The notes: a model not told the origin generated them from the sequence alone. A DNA stretch of 64,000 nucleotides from Dicyema japonicum (GCA_011109175.1 RDEW01000017.1:310001-374000); one strand, 5' to 3'. Shown: positions 1 through 11,015, numbered from the stretch's first letter. Program-made: numbers and translations.

Positions 1-244
1 AGGATTTCTTACGTTTCTGCAAAGAGCTAGGAAACTCATTCAGAGAAAAGTGGTTTATGCAGAGGAATTCCGATCGACCATAGAGAAGTGCACCCCGATA
101 GAATTACACAAAAGAAGACACTTCCGGAGGGCAGTTGGTCGTTGGCGGAACATTCAAGGAGAGTTCGGAAGATATTGGAGGCTGTGGCACGTGCAACACG
201 GGGTCATTCTCCATCTCTTTCTAACACACTTCCAAATTCTTTAA
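1..244 (+). other. Unassigned open frame at window edge
   Basis: A frame runs open from the first base to a stop at 242-244 (about 80 codons, Arg/His rich). I recognise no family. Another frame stays open over 88-276, which is typical of decayed retroelement sequence. The true start, if any, is left of the window. I see nothing supportable between 245 and 367. Confidence 0.2.
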
Positions 245-367
245 AATTTTTTTGTTCAGGACAACTGGGAGAGTGATTCTTGATCATCCAAGGAATCGAA
301 GGGCGACAGCGGTGAAGTAGCACTCCATGTAAACTTTAAAAGTCAGTAAAAATAATTCACCTTTACA

Positions 368-1671
368 CTAAAGAATTTGAGGCCGACTAACTAGACGATC
401 CCAGCTTCTAACAATTTCCAAATTACCCTCAATGACCCCCCCGTCTACCAGAAGCGCCTCGGTCCCTACCTTACCCTCACATGCAAATTTAATTTTTCCC
501 ACTGTGGGATCATTTTGTGAATCAGGAACAGCACATTGGTAAAACCCCCATATTAGTGTCTTCAACAAATGGAGGATCTTTAAAATAAACTCCGACACAC
601 ATAACTCATAAAATAACATTTCATAAAAATCAAAACATATGTCACCAACACACCCCCAACAGATACAGTAATGCTCCAACATCTGCTGTAGTACCTCACT
701 GTCATCCAAAACTCTCAGTGATCTATTTCTACACTATTAAAGTATATCACACTCCTTCAGCATTCTCCCGCTCAATTTGTCCCAGATTTTGGTCATTATC
801 AGTCCACTCCATTTCTCAAATCCATTCCTACCAAATCTACCAATAAAAACCCACGTCAACCTGTCCAACTGAGATCCCAAACTTACACAGCTCACTTTGT
901 CAGGAAGGTTGAGGTATGTCTTAGCCATGTTAGCGAACATTACACCCCCAAAACTGTCAGCCATGTTCACCTCCAATATTAAGGGAAATTACAAGATCAT
1001 AGTTTAGTACCACTAGGGTACCGAAACTGCTAGCCATCCAACGCAGTAGACAATCTGAGGAAGTCAGGTCCATAAAGGTCAGCACGCACTCTGAGAGAAC
1101 GAGAGTGGGGACATTGTAAGAAAATGTTTCAAAATTCTAAATTTATTAGGCAAAAACTTGCAGTTGGTTGACAATTGATTCCAAATTATCCAAATCTTGA
1201 CCAATAAATGAGTACTTCGTTGACTGAAGGAGACCGTTGGAATCCTTACGTGGACTATCTCGTGATTATAGATTATAAGTGAACCCAGTAAGGAGTAGAG
1301 AACTGGCTGTTGCTCAATAACCTTGGTTTTGTTCAAAAGTACAGAATTGAGGTCGATGTCGAAGAGAACAAAGTTTGATATTCCATCTTTGATAAGTCTC
1401 CAGTAAAGAGTGTCAAATCCTGCTCCGATATTTAATATTTGAAACCCCACGTGGACATAATGATTGAAAAAGTTATATGAGTGTTGTTTTATTACAGCAT
1501 GACGGAGAAAATAGCCAATGTTAATCTCCGGAGCTGAAGGTGATCGTTGTTGGTGTGAAAAATACTGCAAGAATTCATCCTGGTAGAAGCCTGCCTTCAC
1601 TGCGATAGTTTGGCAGAAACTGCGTGAGTATTTGTTAACCTCAGAGATTCTTCCCTGTCCCCACCAGACAT
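368..1671 (-). CDS. LCMT1: Leucine carboxyl methyltransferase 1 (LCMT1-like), 7 exons
   Basis: LCMT1 uses SAM to methylate the C-terminal leucine of the PP2A catalytic subunit, which controls assembly of PP2A holoenzymes in the cytosol. Seen: the family signature APEIN-x-GYF near residue 45, the SAM-binding LGAGFDT-like run (here IGAGFDTLYWRL), then SECVLTFM, NYDL..NMADSFGGVM and the C-terminal HYCICW. The pieces lie in different frames and join across six introns at 1620-1639 (20 nt), 1259-1284 (26), 1137-1157 (21), 971-992 (22), 828-854 (27) and 729-752 (24). Exons then total a multiple of three (387 residues; the human protein has 334). Homology ends near 640. The last 90 codons to the stop at 368 are open but unlike the family, so the true end may be nearer 640 via an unrecognised splice. 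The start at 1671 puts the conserved region at the expected distance. Confidence 0.88.
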
Positions 1672-1794
1672 CAAACTGATATCAATAAATTCAGTATATT
1701 TTAAATAATTAAAATTTATAACTAAAAAACCACATTTGCAATTTTTTCGCTCAACCGCCATAGTCATAAATATTTATTGTGGTTAGCATGTCAT

Positions 1795-2110
1795 GTACCT
1801 TAGTAGACCAGGTAAACGACCTATGGGATGACCATCTTCCTCTTTGAAGTCAGGAAACCTCATGTTTGGGACGTCAACTGCACCAACACATTCGCACCTT
1901 GGACCTACATCAGAATGCTTCTGGAGCCTGCTCGAAAGCTGATAGATCAAAACGAGCAAAATACGCGTTTGTACCCGAGGATGTTTTTTTGTTCCATTCG
2001 CGGTTAAAGCGCCCGGTTTACCTTCGACGCTGGAATTTCTGGACATCCTCGGAAAATAGTGGATTGGTATCAAGGTCGCCCATTTTTGTCCCATATTACG
2101 TCAAACATGT
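1795..2110 (+). mobile_element. Retroelement relic with restriction-like endonuclease domain
   Basis: Frameshifted plus-strand remains match the 63-64 kb element: M-T-I-F-x-F, then VWDVNCTNTFAP (the WDxxxxDT core), then a basic K-A-D-R-S-K-R-A-K-Y stretch and FVP. The aspartate of the WDxT motif is kept, but reading frames shift within 100 bp. A non-functional copy. Confidence 0.6.
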
Positions 2111-2169
2111 TTTTAGACAAAAATTAAAAAAAAATTCGCTTTTCCTTTGAACTACACTCAGAGCAAAAT

Positions 2170-2335
2170 ATCTATAAGTGGGGATATCTGGTTTCTATTC
2201 ATATCTTCCTAAAGAGTTTACAAACTTCAGAAAGTTTTCAACGACGATGACGGTAATGTTCGGTTCCACCTATGCGTGTGACCGGTTGTTCTTTATGAAA
2301 TCAATAAATTCTCAAAGAACAAAACTAACTGAGTT
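2170..2335 (+). mobile_element. hAT transposase C-terminal relic
   Basis: The frame reads MFGSTYACDRLFFMKSINSQ followed by RTKL, the dimerisation region of hAT transposases of the ZBED/GTF2IRD2 type (C-x-R-LFS-x-MK-x-INS-x-R-x-KL). Only this block is left. No terminal repeats were found. Confidence 0.6.
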
Positions 2336-3114
2336 TTTTGAGTTTGATATGACTGCTTTAGAGTATTATCCCATTAATATAATGACTTGAATTCAACATT
2401 ATGATGTTTGTCAGTATAAAAAATTAAAATTATTCCAAAGACCAAGAGTAACCAAACTAACTAACTCCTTGATTTTGAGAGTAACCAAACTAACTACGAA
2501 ACGAGTTCCAGCATTCCAGAACTTGTCTCCAGGTAACGACATTGTCCCCTGGGGAAGAATGATTAGATCCTCTTAATGCTGGCCAGGCATTGGGCGTCTC
2601 ATCAGTAAGGTGGATCTATCGAAAGGAAAATAATTTATGACCAACTAGCCAGATAGCACCACATGGCGTCATGCGGCTAGACTTTCATAGAAAACGACAT
2701 TAAGTCGTATCAGACGAATATTGACGTACTAAGAAAACAATATGGGAAAACGAACAAAAAATGTACTACTGGAAGAAAAAATCGACAAATCTTATTATTA
2801 CTAGTCCCCACACATATATTTGGCTTACTCTTGCGATGGCAACGGAAATAACAAATAATAACTGAAATAATAAATTTAAGTTATAAAAAACCATCTTTCT
2901 TAGGTTTCTTCAGCAATTCTACTTTTGACGCCTTGAGGGATAATTTACCACCTTAGACATTTATTTAATGTATTTTTTTATTTTTTTAAATTAAATATAA
3001 TTCGAAAGTCCTTTAAATTTACACGACGAAATAAATTGACAAATTACCAGAATTCTCAAATGTTAAGATCCTTCAAACTTATTCCTTTGTTAATAAAGGT
3101 AAGAATATTTATCA
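2336..3114. other. Intergenic, retroelement ends only
   Basis: Holds a minus-oriented LINE 3' end at about 2420-2600 (the reverse complement of 31425-31470 and 39240-39340, with AACTAACTAACTCC) and part of the GGCCAGGCATT-GGCGTCTC repeat at about 2580. The rest is AT-rich with no coding signal. Confidence 0.4.
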
Positions 3115-3117
3115 TTT

Positions 3118-3400
3118 ATATTTCTCAGCCAGGATTGCTCAGTCTTGGTGGCCCTGGATTCGAATCTAGCTGAGTCTAAACTCCCAAAATGTACATAACT
3201 TTTATGTGCCTTTGGCATATAGCCTAAGCCAACGATGACTCAAAATAATATCAGTGGTTGATCTAAAAACCACTTTGACTCGGTGATAAAAATTAGTTAA
3301 CCAAACTCGATTTCAAAATTTCCACGCATCTATTATGCCTCGGTTTAACGATCATCAGTGAATGCTTCACTGCGGAACCGGATCATCTACTAAGACTTAC
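3118..3400 (+). mobile_element. tRNA-derived SINE
   Basis: Starts with a tRNA-like head (GGATTCGAATCTAGC resembles a Pol III B box, with a degenerate A box before it) and ends with TCACTGCGGAACCGGATCAT. The same tail, in reverse, is at 44520-44570 and 51305-51350, where a second B-box-like GTTCGAATCCC precedes it. Composite structure and dispersed copies support a SINE rather than a tRNA gene. Confidence 0.55.
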
Positions 3401-3610
3401 AAAAAAGAAAAAATGAAGTTAAAGAACATTTATCAATTCCCTCCCTCCCTTATCGCGAATCTGATAAATTTTAAAAATTTTAAAGGCTCAAATGGATGGC
3501 TCAACCGTTTTAAAAAGCGTCATGAACTATTTTTTAAAGCAATTTCAGGTGAAAAAAATTCCATGGGCCTACTTCAAATTATTATTTTTAACTGTGTGGT
3601 TCTAGCATGA
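3401..3610 (+). mobile_element. pogo/Tigger DNA-binding domain relic
   Basis: A short open frame contains F-K-x-SNGWLNRFKKRHEL-F-F-K-x-I-S-G-E, the Tc5/CENP-B helix-turn-helix block found in pogo/Tigger (jerky) transposases. The catalytic DDE part is missing. Confidence 0.6.
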
Positions 3611-4625
3611 CATATCATCAGCGAAGAATGATAGGTTAGTATAATTCGGGAAGAATTTAAGAAAAAGAATCTTACCTCTGTGGTCTGGAGTCTCCGCTGG
3701 TACCCCTTCACAGCTGTTACTATATCTCTATCACTAAAATCTACGCAGATTCTGAAACAGTAATTTTCGCTTCTACCCTTTCTTAATGTTTTGTCGTCCC
3801 CATTTGTTTTTCACTCAGATACCCTTTGGGGTCACTTTTTGAGCAAATTTAAAATGATGACTTTCTTACTCTTAATTATTTGATTTAAAGTATCTTGTGT
3901 TTAATTAGCATTCCAAGTAACGAAGAGCTTGTTTTTGCTAACACTGAGTCAACTCGAATGGCTGAACTTTTTGTTTTTAGAAATGCACGTAGCGTTCGTC
4001 CTCTTGTTAGATAAATTCAGACCCGTCATTTTTCACTACCCACCAATAGCCCATCTTCTCTAAAAATATTTTTTAAAAAAACTTTCCTAGACATGTCTGG
4101 GATGAGACATAATCGACATATAAGCATTAGAGTATTGCAGCCGTGGGAAGTCCCCCATATGAATGTTCAAAAAAAGTTAGTTCAATAAGAATATTCGAGA
4201 AACACCTATTTTCAAAAAAAACCGATATAAAGTCCGTGGTTCAAAAAAAATTTGTTACACAAAAAAAACTTTGATCCAATCTTGTATTCAACTCATGTGA
4301 AATAAATGTGATCAATTTTTAATTGTGTCATACTGAACATTTATTTTTAATGATTGTCCAAAATTATTTGTATATCTATTATGCCCCCACAGCCTCTCAT
4401 CAGATTCCACATACAGCCAGTTGCCGTCGAGACGAGCGGAGTCTTTGGGCCCAAGACGGTCTCGTTTCTAAGATCGCTTGGGTCGATGATATTGAAAATT
4501 AGTTACGATGATATTGAAAAAAGGATTTCTTAGTAGTTCTCAGGAAATTAGCCATTTCAACCTATCAGCTGGATAATTTTGATTGTCTTGTTACGTAATA
4601 AATCAATTTATTTAGAAAAAAGTTA
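3611..4625. other. No gene seen
   Basis: AT-rich sequence with no open frame or motif I can name and no splice chain that joins into a protein. Confidence 0.4.
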
Positions 4626-4629
4626 GCAA

Positions 4630-5010
4630 ATGGTCAAATAGCCGGTGCCCTGACTGCGTGGCTATTCCCTCAGGTGACGAGCAAGATTCGCTCAAATAAC
4701 CAGCAGCGCTCTCGAGGGTCTCCTGATCGTCTAGAAATCCGATTCCCTAGACGACTCAAGAATTCCAGCGTCGCAGGCGCAGGGGAACCAGACTGGTTAG
4801 ATCATGGAGGGGTGTCCGGCGGCGTCCAAAGCTTTCCTAACGATTTCTTTCAAAGCCATGTGTCTGGAAATCTGCCTGCATTCTTCCTGCAGGAGAGAGG
4901 ATGTAGACCAAAGCAGTCAATCTGGTCTCCGCATCGGCACGGATGTGGAACACAGACTTTTAATCCCGGTCGTATTGAAATCCCAATTTTTATTACTTTA
5001 CGTCACAGTT
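4630..5010 (-). mobile_element. Retroelement relic, internally deleted endonuclease domain
   Basis: On the minus strand: CRCGDQIDCFGLHPLSCRKN (zinc-binding region), AGRFPDTW, then a jump straight to FLSRLGNRI and a degraded GDPRERxxLFERI, the C-terminal end. The middle with WDxT and the ETSG motif is deleted compared with 62985-63957. The terminal bases (GACTGCGTGGCTATTCC) recur at 10970 and 45575. Confidence 0.6.
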
Positions 5011-5049
5011 TGATACGAAGTCTGGGATAATTTGAAAGTGTGTTTTTTC

Positions 5050-5260
5050 AATCAAAACGTTTTTTTGTCAACAAAACCATCGATTACTCCCATATTCTCG
5101 AGTGGTCCTAGAGATCGCTTTATTGCCGATCTCATCGTCTCAGGAGATTACTATTAAAAGCACTTTCACATAACCAAAAAACTTTATATTAACTAAAGTC
5201 CCGTTTGTGCCACACGTTTCGAAATCTCGGGAGATACTAGTCTATAAACGACTTCTTTCA
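5050..5260 (-). mobile_element. LINE 3' end
   Basis: The reverse complement matches 24820-24900: GTGGCACAAACGGGAC and GTGAAAGTGCTTTTAATA followed by AT repeats. These are 3' untranslated ends of one LINE family inserted in opposite orientations. Confidence 0.5.
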
Positions 5261-5471
5261 CAAACATCGTGAGGCTCTCAATCTCGAGCGAAGTCCCGAC
5301 GGCAGGGATTGGGTAGGCATTTAACCGACAACAATTATCCTCTATGCATGAGGAATGAGAGCAAAGCTAAGCGGTGTTGGTTAAAGTCTTTGATGAGCTC
5401 CAGAGAATGTGAGGCGAGTGCTATTTCGTCCCAAGACTTTTTATACAAATAACTCCACCTGCAATGTATAA

Positions 5472-6360
5472 ATGGAAATTATCTCATTAAATTCAATTTC
5501 ACTGTCTCGTTTTATGGTTGATGGGATTCATGCTTGCAGATTAACCCGTTATTTCCGATAAGTTGAGATCAGTATGTCTCAAGTGGAGATCATGTGTCTT
5601 TTGAATGTAAAATAGCGAAAGGAAAGTCTGTGCCTAAGATAGAGTGGTTCATAAACTCTAAGAAATTGGGTCAAAGTCGGTATAATCCAGTAGACAAGTC
5701 TGAAAACCCATTTGTCTATACCAACGGAGATTTCCTCACGAATGTGCCGATGAATGTGAAATGCATGGCCTTGAACGCCTTTAGTACGCATGCGAAGTCT
5801 GTCTACCTTGAAATCACAAGCTAACTTGTTTAAAACACGTGTAGGAAATGCAGAGATTTATGTCAATTGTGGGATGTGATAATCTCTCAAAGTCATCCAT
5901 AAGTTAAATCCAATGGAAAGGTTGATTCTCTGAGGAGTCTCAATATAACGTGGATGTATAATGGAAAACTGGATCAAGCGAATTCCATGTTCCAAGTCAC
6001 TCAAAATAAGGACGACTTTATAAGTAACAAGGACTATCAAGAAATGGATAGAGTGATGGTGGATAGTCTCAAATGTGTCGTGTCAGATGGTTATGCCACT
6101 GGGGTGGGAGATCGGAGTCTGTTAGTATTTGGTTGACTCTATCCTACCTGAAGAAGGTGTCTCTATGGAAAATCATGTGGGTACCAGTCATGCTGTTCAT
6201 AATATTCATAATATCGATCATAGCTGCTTATGTTTACAGGACAAGACCAATGGAAGTTACACTTCATTGGCGAATAAGGATTCCCCGTGTTTATTATGTT
6301 TTTCTTAAAGGCGGAGTCTCAATCAGTCTAAGTACCCAAAATCTAGTTTTTATAAAGTAA
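5472..6360 (+). CDS. Two-Ig-domain single-pass membrane protein
   Basis: A predicted cell-surface receptor or adhesion protein of about 250-260 residues. Ig 1: SGDHVSFEC, then IEWFINSKKLG and a late Cys (NVKCMALNAF). Ig 2: NAEIYVNC, ITWMYNGKL, late Cys (SLKCVVSDGYA). Then a hydrophobic helix (WVPVMLFIIFIISIIAAYVY) and a basic, Tyr-containing tail. Exons join across introns 5548-5567 (20 nt), 5820-5844 (25 nt, GC-AG) and 6125-6153 (29 nt). One junction around 5869-5934 is not settled: a 35-nt intron (5869-5903) keeps frame but loses the first Cys of Ig 2, and a 59-nt one (5876-5934) keeps it. The ATG at 5472 is the first in frame, but what follows is a weak signal peptide, so a further 5' exon is possible. 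The ligand is unknown. Confidence 0.7.
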
Positions 6361-7265
6361 AGTACCCAGAATCTTTCTAACTTAGCAGTTAACTCGTTAT
6401 ACACCTTGGATACATCCGCTGGGGAAGATCCCCTGTTAATTTGAGAGAGCTTTCAAAGTACAGTTATTTTGCTAGAAATTTAATGGAACTATGTGAACGT
6501 TGGGGTATCATCAAATGTAAAATAGCTCAGCGTTCGTTATCAATTTTTGTTAAGAGGTCAAACTGGACCAACTAAGTGTAGGGACTCACAAGTTGTCGGA
6601 AATAGTATTAGAAGAGTCCTTCTTGAATTGGCTCTCATAGAAAGGAGTGGGTCACATCCATGCGGCGAAGATTTGACGTTATATCTAACATAGCGGCAAA
6701 AAACCTCATCTCATTCCCTACTAAGGATTCCCTTACTGGATGGCCCTTTGGTTGGCTTTGAAGCGACGTCAAGTCACAACAAGTCAATGAACAGCAAAAG
6801 ATTGGCGAAATCAAAAAAATCCAACACATTGTAGACGAGTCAGGTTTACCTGGATGTCCCTCAGAAGGGAGGATTCTGATTGATAAATTGGAGGCAGGGG
6901 ACACGTAGTGTTTTATAATCATCGATTTTTCGGGTGGTTCCTGCAAAAACAAATTCATGAATCTGTTTTAGACGAACCCGGTTATTGGGGTTGGAATGGA
7001 TGGATGAGAGCATTCGAGACAGCCTCACTAATTTGTAAGAGGTCAATCAAATAAAAGTCAACAATAAAAATTAAAAATTTTAAATTAAATTTTTATTAAA
7101 ATTTGGACACACTGAGGGATCTGACTAAGAACAGAAAAGCCTGGAACGAGAAAACTTTATTATATTTTTTGCTGAACATAAAGGGCTATAAATATTATGG
7201 CTCTCGTGAAAGTGCTAATAAAATTAATAACCCCACTTTATTTAACCAACAATAAAAATTAATAT
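6361..7265. other. No recognisable gene
   Basis: Several medium open frames on both strands at 6635-7046, none recognised. A LINE-like 3' end with CTCGTGAAAGTGCTAATAA lies at about 7200-7230. Probably retroelement debris. Confidence 0.3.
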
Positions 7266-7269
7266 TTAA

Positions 7270-7910
7270 TAATCAACGAACTTCCTCGCTTGCCTGTTCG
7301 CAGCCTCCTCAGGCTTGATCGATTCTGGTTGCTGAAACAACTCCGAGAGCGCCTTGTCCAATTGAAGCATCTGCCCATATGGCATCTCCGGGCTCTGCCT
7401 CCTATACTATAGTGTCAGGCTCTCTAGGGTCCGTTTTAATACAGTGGACTGTAGATAGGCCTGGAGCTTCCTATCTACCCCTAACTGTTTTAGATAAACC
7501 TTGTGGTACCTTATTGCAATTCCTTCCCACGTCATTACTATTGGAATATCGAGGACTTTACGACCAAGCATCTGCCCCTTTTGTTTGCAAGCAAGTCATA
7601 CTTCCTTTTTTTCTCCACATCCACAGTCTGCAAACAATCTTGAGACATGCCAACCTCTATGATAAAGACTTTACCAAACTCCATATCGTGTACCACAATG
7701 TCCGTTTTATTGTGCTTGACTAGCACCGAGGTACGGATAACACTGTCTACCTTGATTTGGACCCTGGTGTTCTCTACTACAGATTTCACCTTATGAGTCC
7801 GCAATTTTCTGGTGTGGAGAATACCATACTTATTGCATAGTAGAAGATGAAGACTACTTACTACCTCTTTATTCTTCCAGACATAGTCGTGGCTAAATGA
7901 TCAACCGACA
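7270..7910 (-). mobile_element. R2/CRE-like LINE 3' part with restriction-like endonuclease
   Basis: The minus strand carries NKTDIVVHD then VFIIEVGMSQDCLQTVDVEK followed by KRKYDLLANK, the C-terminal endonuclease block of R2/CRE-like retroelements (PD-x-V-x-D ... LVEVGI). The Pro before the catalytic Asp is Thr here, and frames shift downstream. Related copies: 44820-45530 and 52255-53215. Confidence 0.65.
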
Positions 7911-9000
7911 TGCTCATGTATTTGTTGATCGACCCAAAAAATATTGCGGTCTTGCATATACGTGTACAACGCCTCCGTAGGCGTCGGGGGGTCGGTTTTC
8001 GCGGCCCACTTGAGGAAAGTGTCCTGATGGCTGCGCGGATACCACCTTCAATTAACTTCGAAGGAAAACAGTTCTCTTGAGATGGAGCACTTCGACTTAC
8101 TCGTTGGGACCACGGAATTGATTTTCTTTAAGTTAGTATAAGACAGCTCAGGTTGTCCAGTAAATTTTGTAAAAACTCATGCCGCACAGCAGTAGCTGAT
8201 TGTCGATTTTATGTATTGCGTATAAAGGTGAGTGGAAACAACTTTTGTAATATCCAAGTAGTGTTTATACAAAATTTATTTTTCGTTGGGGAGGAAATGA
8301 CGTTGCTGACGTGTTTCCTGAAAGTCATAAGTAGGGCGATTTTTTACTTTGACTTATTTTTTACTTGACTTAATAAATCGGTCATTGACAAATAATCTTG
8401 ATTCCAGTACTTGGTGATTCCACATAAATCGTCCCCGAAATGTAATTTCTAAACGTGTTAACAGCGTTTTCGAGATCTATCGCAAAATCCCTTAGAACAT
8501 CGTCAATTATCTGAAAGATAATCGAAGAGTTTGCCGCAGAAGACAATGACGACAAGATATTAAAAATATTTTCTTGGGATCAGAAATTCTTCCATAAACG
8601 TATTGACATATTTCTGTCCCCCAATATCAGTTTCGTCAGTTAAAACAAACTTTTTTTCAGATCTATAATAAATGACAATAAAACCTCAAAAATTGCTTAA
8701 TTCCGTCAAGCTGCTTTGGCATAAATTTTCTACACTTTTTCGGCAAGCGCAAGTAGAAGGAAGATTATGTCCAATACCCTCAAATAAGTCTCGTACGCTT
8801 TTACTGTTCAACTTATGCAAGGAATATCGGATTCGACAATAGCCTTAGTGACTTATCGACCCATGTGTCGGCAGATGGGACGAGAAAATCAATTATATTA
8901 TTGACACCTGTGAAATAAAAATAATAAATCTGCTAATTTGATGTGCTTCTTGGACGATCTATGTGATTCAATAAAAACTGTTTTTTGATCTCACGCCAGT
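7911..9000. other. No recognisable gene
   Basis: AT-rich with scattered short frames. A minus-strand stretch near 8590-8680 (RSEKKFVLTDETDIGGQKYV) is open but not assigned. Possibly old transposon sequence. Confidence 0.3.
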
Positions 9001-9029
9001 AGTTTATTTAAAAACTCGAAAAATTAAAA

Positions 9030-9250
9030 AATCAAAATCAAAAATCAATAATAATTTTGACTTTATTGACCTAAAAAATTAAATTTTGACTTTATTGACC
9101 TAAAAAAATTAAACTTTGACCTTTTTTGACATTGCTCAAAATTTTGACTTTTTTGACTTTTTTTGGTTTATATAATTTTTTGACCAAAAACTACATTTTA
9201 TAAGTTTTAAACAATTTTAAAAACATCAATTTTTGACTTTATTTACAAAA
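9030..9250. repeat. TTGAC-rich degenerate tandem repeat
   Basis: About 200 bp in which TTTTGACTTTATTGACC-like units recur every 30-36 bp. The same TTGAC/GTCAA words flank the hAT element at 35403-36088, so this may be the subterminal repeat region of another hAT element. Confidence 0.5.
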
Positions 9251-9259
9251 ATTTCTAGT

Positions 9260-9650
9260 CATAAGTAGTCATATGTGATCCCCTGTATTTTGATAGAGAT
9301 AACGGAAGGGATTGAAGTTCCATTAAGGGTCAAAAAACGTGCCGGTTGTAGTCTTCTATTGGAGGTAGAGTTTGACTTTTCAGGACTTGTGTGGAATAGG
9401 TTCATTGTAAGCCAACAGCTCAGGTTGTCCATAAATCTTGAAAACTGGTACCGGCTGTGTGAATACACTGGTCTCTTGTTGTTAGGATTATGTCGTTACC
9501 ATAAGCGAGGATCAGAGGATTGTTGCTACTATAGGAAGCCATGTCGTTCATAAAGAGGTTGAAGAGAAGTTGTGACCTATATAGATCTTTTAATGTGAAT
9601 TTTGAGGATTTCCAACGTGAACTTAAATAATAGCCTTTTATTGACAAATT
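9260..9650 (-). mobile_element. LINE reverse transcriptase relic
   Basis: The minus strand reads LLFNLFMNDM, then LAYGNDIILTTRD, a decayed RT palm (the YADD box reads YGND). Frames are interrupted. Confidence 0.55.
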
Positions 9651-9684
9651 TTCCTAGTCATGATGATTTAGATTTAATTCAAAT

Positions 9685-10020
9685 TCGCCACGTGACGCCA
9701 CGTGGTGCTATGTGGCTAATTGGTTGGAGATTTCTGTTTGCTTTATCTGTTTCTCCTATTCTTTTTCTTACTAGAGTGGCGTCATGCTATCCACCTGTCT
9801 CAGGTGGCGCCCAGTGGGAGACTGACACTAAAAAAGATCATTAGCTATCTCCCATTCCACTGGAGGGGTTTCCACAACTGGAAGGAATAGACTTCTTTTA
9901 CCTTTTATGCTGTTACCGGATGGACTGGAGGACTCTGTTTATGTAACAGTGGAAACTGGCTAAATTTAATTAGTTGTTTACTTCTAACTTCTTTTTTGGT
10001 GTATCCGGGGTAATAATAAT
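9685..10020 (+). mobile_element. 330-bp SINE-like interspersed repeat, copy 1
   Basis: Head GCCACGTGGTGCTATGTGGC, core CCACCTGTCTCAGGTGGCGC, then GGAGGGGTTTCCACAACTG, CAGTGGAAACTGG and TTAATTAGTTGTTTAC, ending in a TAATAATAAT tail. Copies in the same orientation are at 23283-23645, 34905-35170, 41735-43400 (interrupted) and 58985-59250, with a stub at 54705-54800. Non-coding, with no terminal inverted repeat. Confidence 0.7.
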
Positions 10021-10030
10021 CACCGAATGA

Positions 10031-10468
10031 TCATATCCCTAAGAGGAGAGATCGTATTGAAATATGAACCTCATTCAAAATATTACCCAAATTATTCTCA
10101 AATGCACTGTCATCATTACTAAGAGAACATTAGAGAATAATCTGATCCTCCTAGTTCTGCACAGCACCACATACACCAGACGGACCTCTGAGAGAGTCTG
10201 TGACTTTCTTATTAGCCACCGGTTTCTTTCACTCGAAGGGACTGGAAGTCAAAAATAATCTAACAATTCCTTACTCCGCATGTCAGACATCACGGTTTAA
10301 CCTCCCCATAGTTTGGATCCGTGGATACGAATCCGGAACGTTAGTATATCCTAGATTTCTTTCAGGTGTATTAGATATCTCCTAGTACGTCATCTTGTCC
10401 ATGTACTCGTCAAGAAGGAGATTATAAGTCAGATAAACCATGGAAGCTACGAAAGCGAGGAGTAACAT
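10031..10468 (-). CDS. Predicted small signal-anchored protein, 6 exons
   Basis: Not recognised. Six exons join across introns 10359-10388 (30 nt), 10260-10288 (29), 10198-10219 (22), 10151-10176 (26) and 10107-10128 (22) into 102 codons plus a stop, an exact multiple of three. The start MLLLAFVASMVYLTYNLLL is a signal peptide or anchor. After it come YPRIQTMGRLNRD, IIFDFQSLRVKE and GPSGGSDYS. Each intron has the TAAT/TAAC/TAAG-like interior and AG end seen in the other genes here. The stop at 10031 is 11 bp from the tail of the SINE-like repeat, so the natural 3' end may have been displaced. Function unknown. Confidence 0.45.
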
Positions 10469-10731
10469 AAAATGTATTTTTCCTTATTCTTTATGTGAAA
10501 TTAAATTTAAATTGAAGATCGATATAACGAGATTTAATAATGGTGGGCAACAATCTAGTATTGATCAGCACTAATCGAATAATTGCCCAGAAACCGTATA
10601 TTTTGTTTTGTGATTTAAAATTAGTAATCAGTAGGGCAACCAGAAAATTGCAATCTTTAAAATAAAAAAGTCTGCCGGCAGGTGGATCATGGCTATTGAC
10701 ACAGACAATGTCCACTCCCATGGGTTTTGAG

Positions 10732-10851
10732 AACCATCTCCGTTGGGGAGAGCATCTGAATCGTGCAGGAATCACATTTCCGATTTCGTGATACCATCTC
10801 CGTTGGGGAGAGCATCTGAATCGTGCAGGAATCACATTTCCGATTTCGTGA
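10732..10851. repeat. Exact 60-bp tandem duplication
   Basis: Two identical adjacent 60-bp units begin ACCATCTCCGTTGGGGAGAG. On the minus strand the unit encodes 20 residues (RKCDSCTIQML...) and both copies stay in one open frame (10693-10875). The absence of any difference between the copies implies a recent event or an assembly duplication. Confidence 0.9.
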
Positions 10852-10929
10852 CGATTCTTCTACCCATTCACTCAACCGCTTCAGAAATTTGAAGGTGATT
10901 GTGGAATATTATTAAATGCATTTATTATG

Positions 10930-11015
10930 ACAAAAAGTGAACAAATGGTCGTACAGTGGCCACCCTGACTGCGTGGCTATTCTCCCTCAGAATGGCGACC
11001 GAGAAATCTGTCAAA
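10930..11015 (-). mobile_element. 3'-terminal stub of the endonuclease retroelement
   Basis: GACTGCGTGGCTATT and the bases around it match the 3' ends at 4630-4700 and 45560-45620. Only the last 80 bp are present (a strongly 5'-truncated insertion), just downstream of the desaturase stop. Confidence 0.55.

Noticed and set aside
1620-1639. Mitochondrial minicircle or organelle sequence
   Set aside because: No rRNA or respiratory-chain core genes, and the genes are intron-containing nuclear types.
6635-6958. A 107-codon minus-strand gene
   Set aside because: No motif, no homology recognised, no splice partner, and overlapping open frames exist on the other strand.
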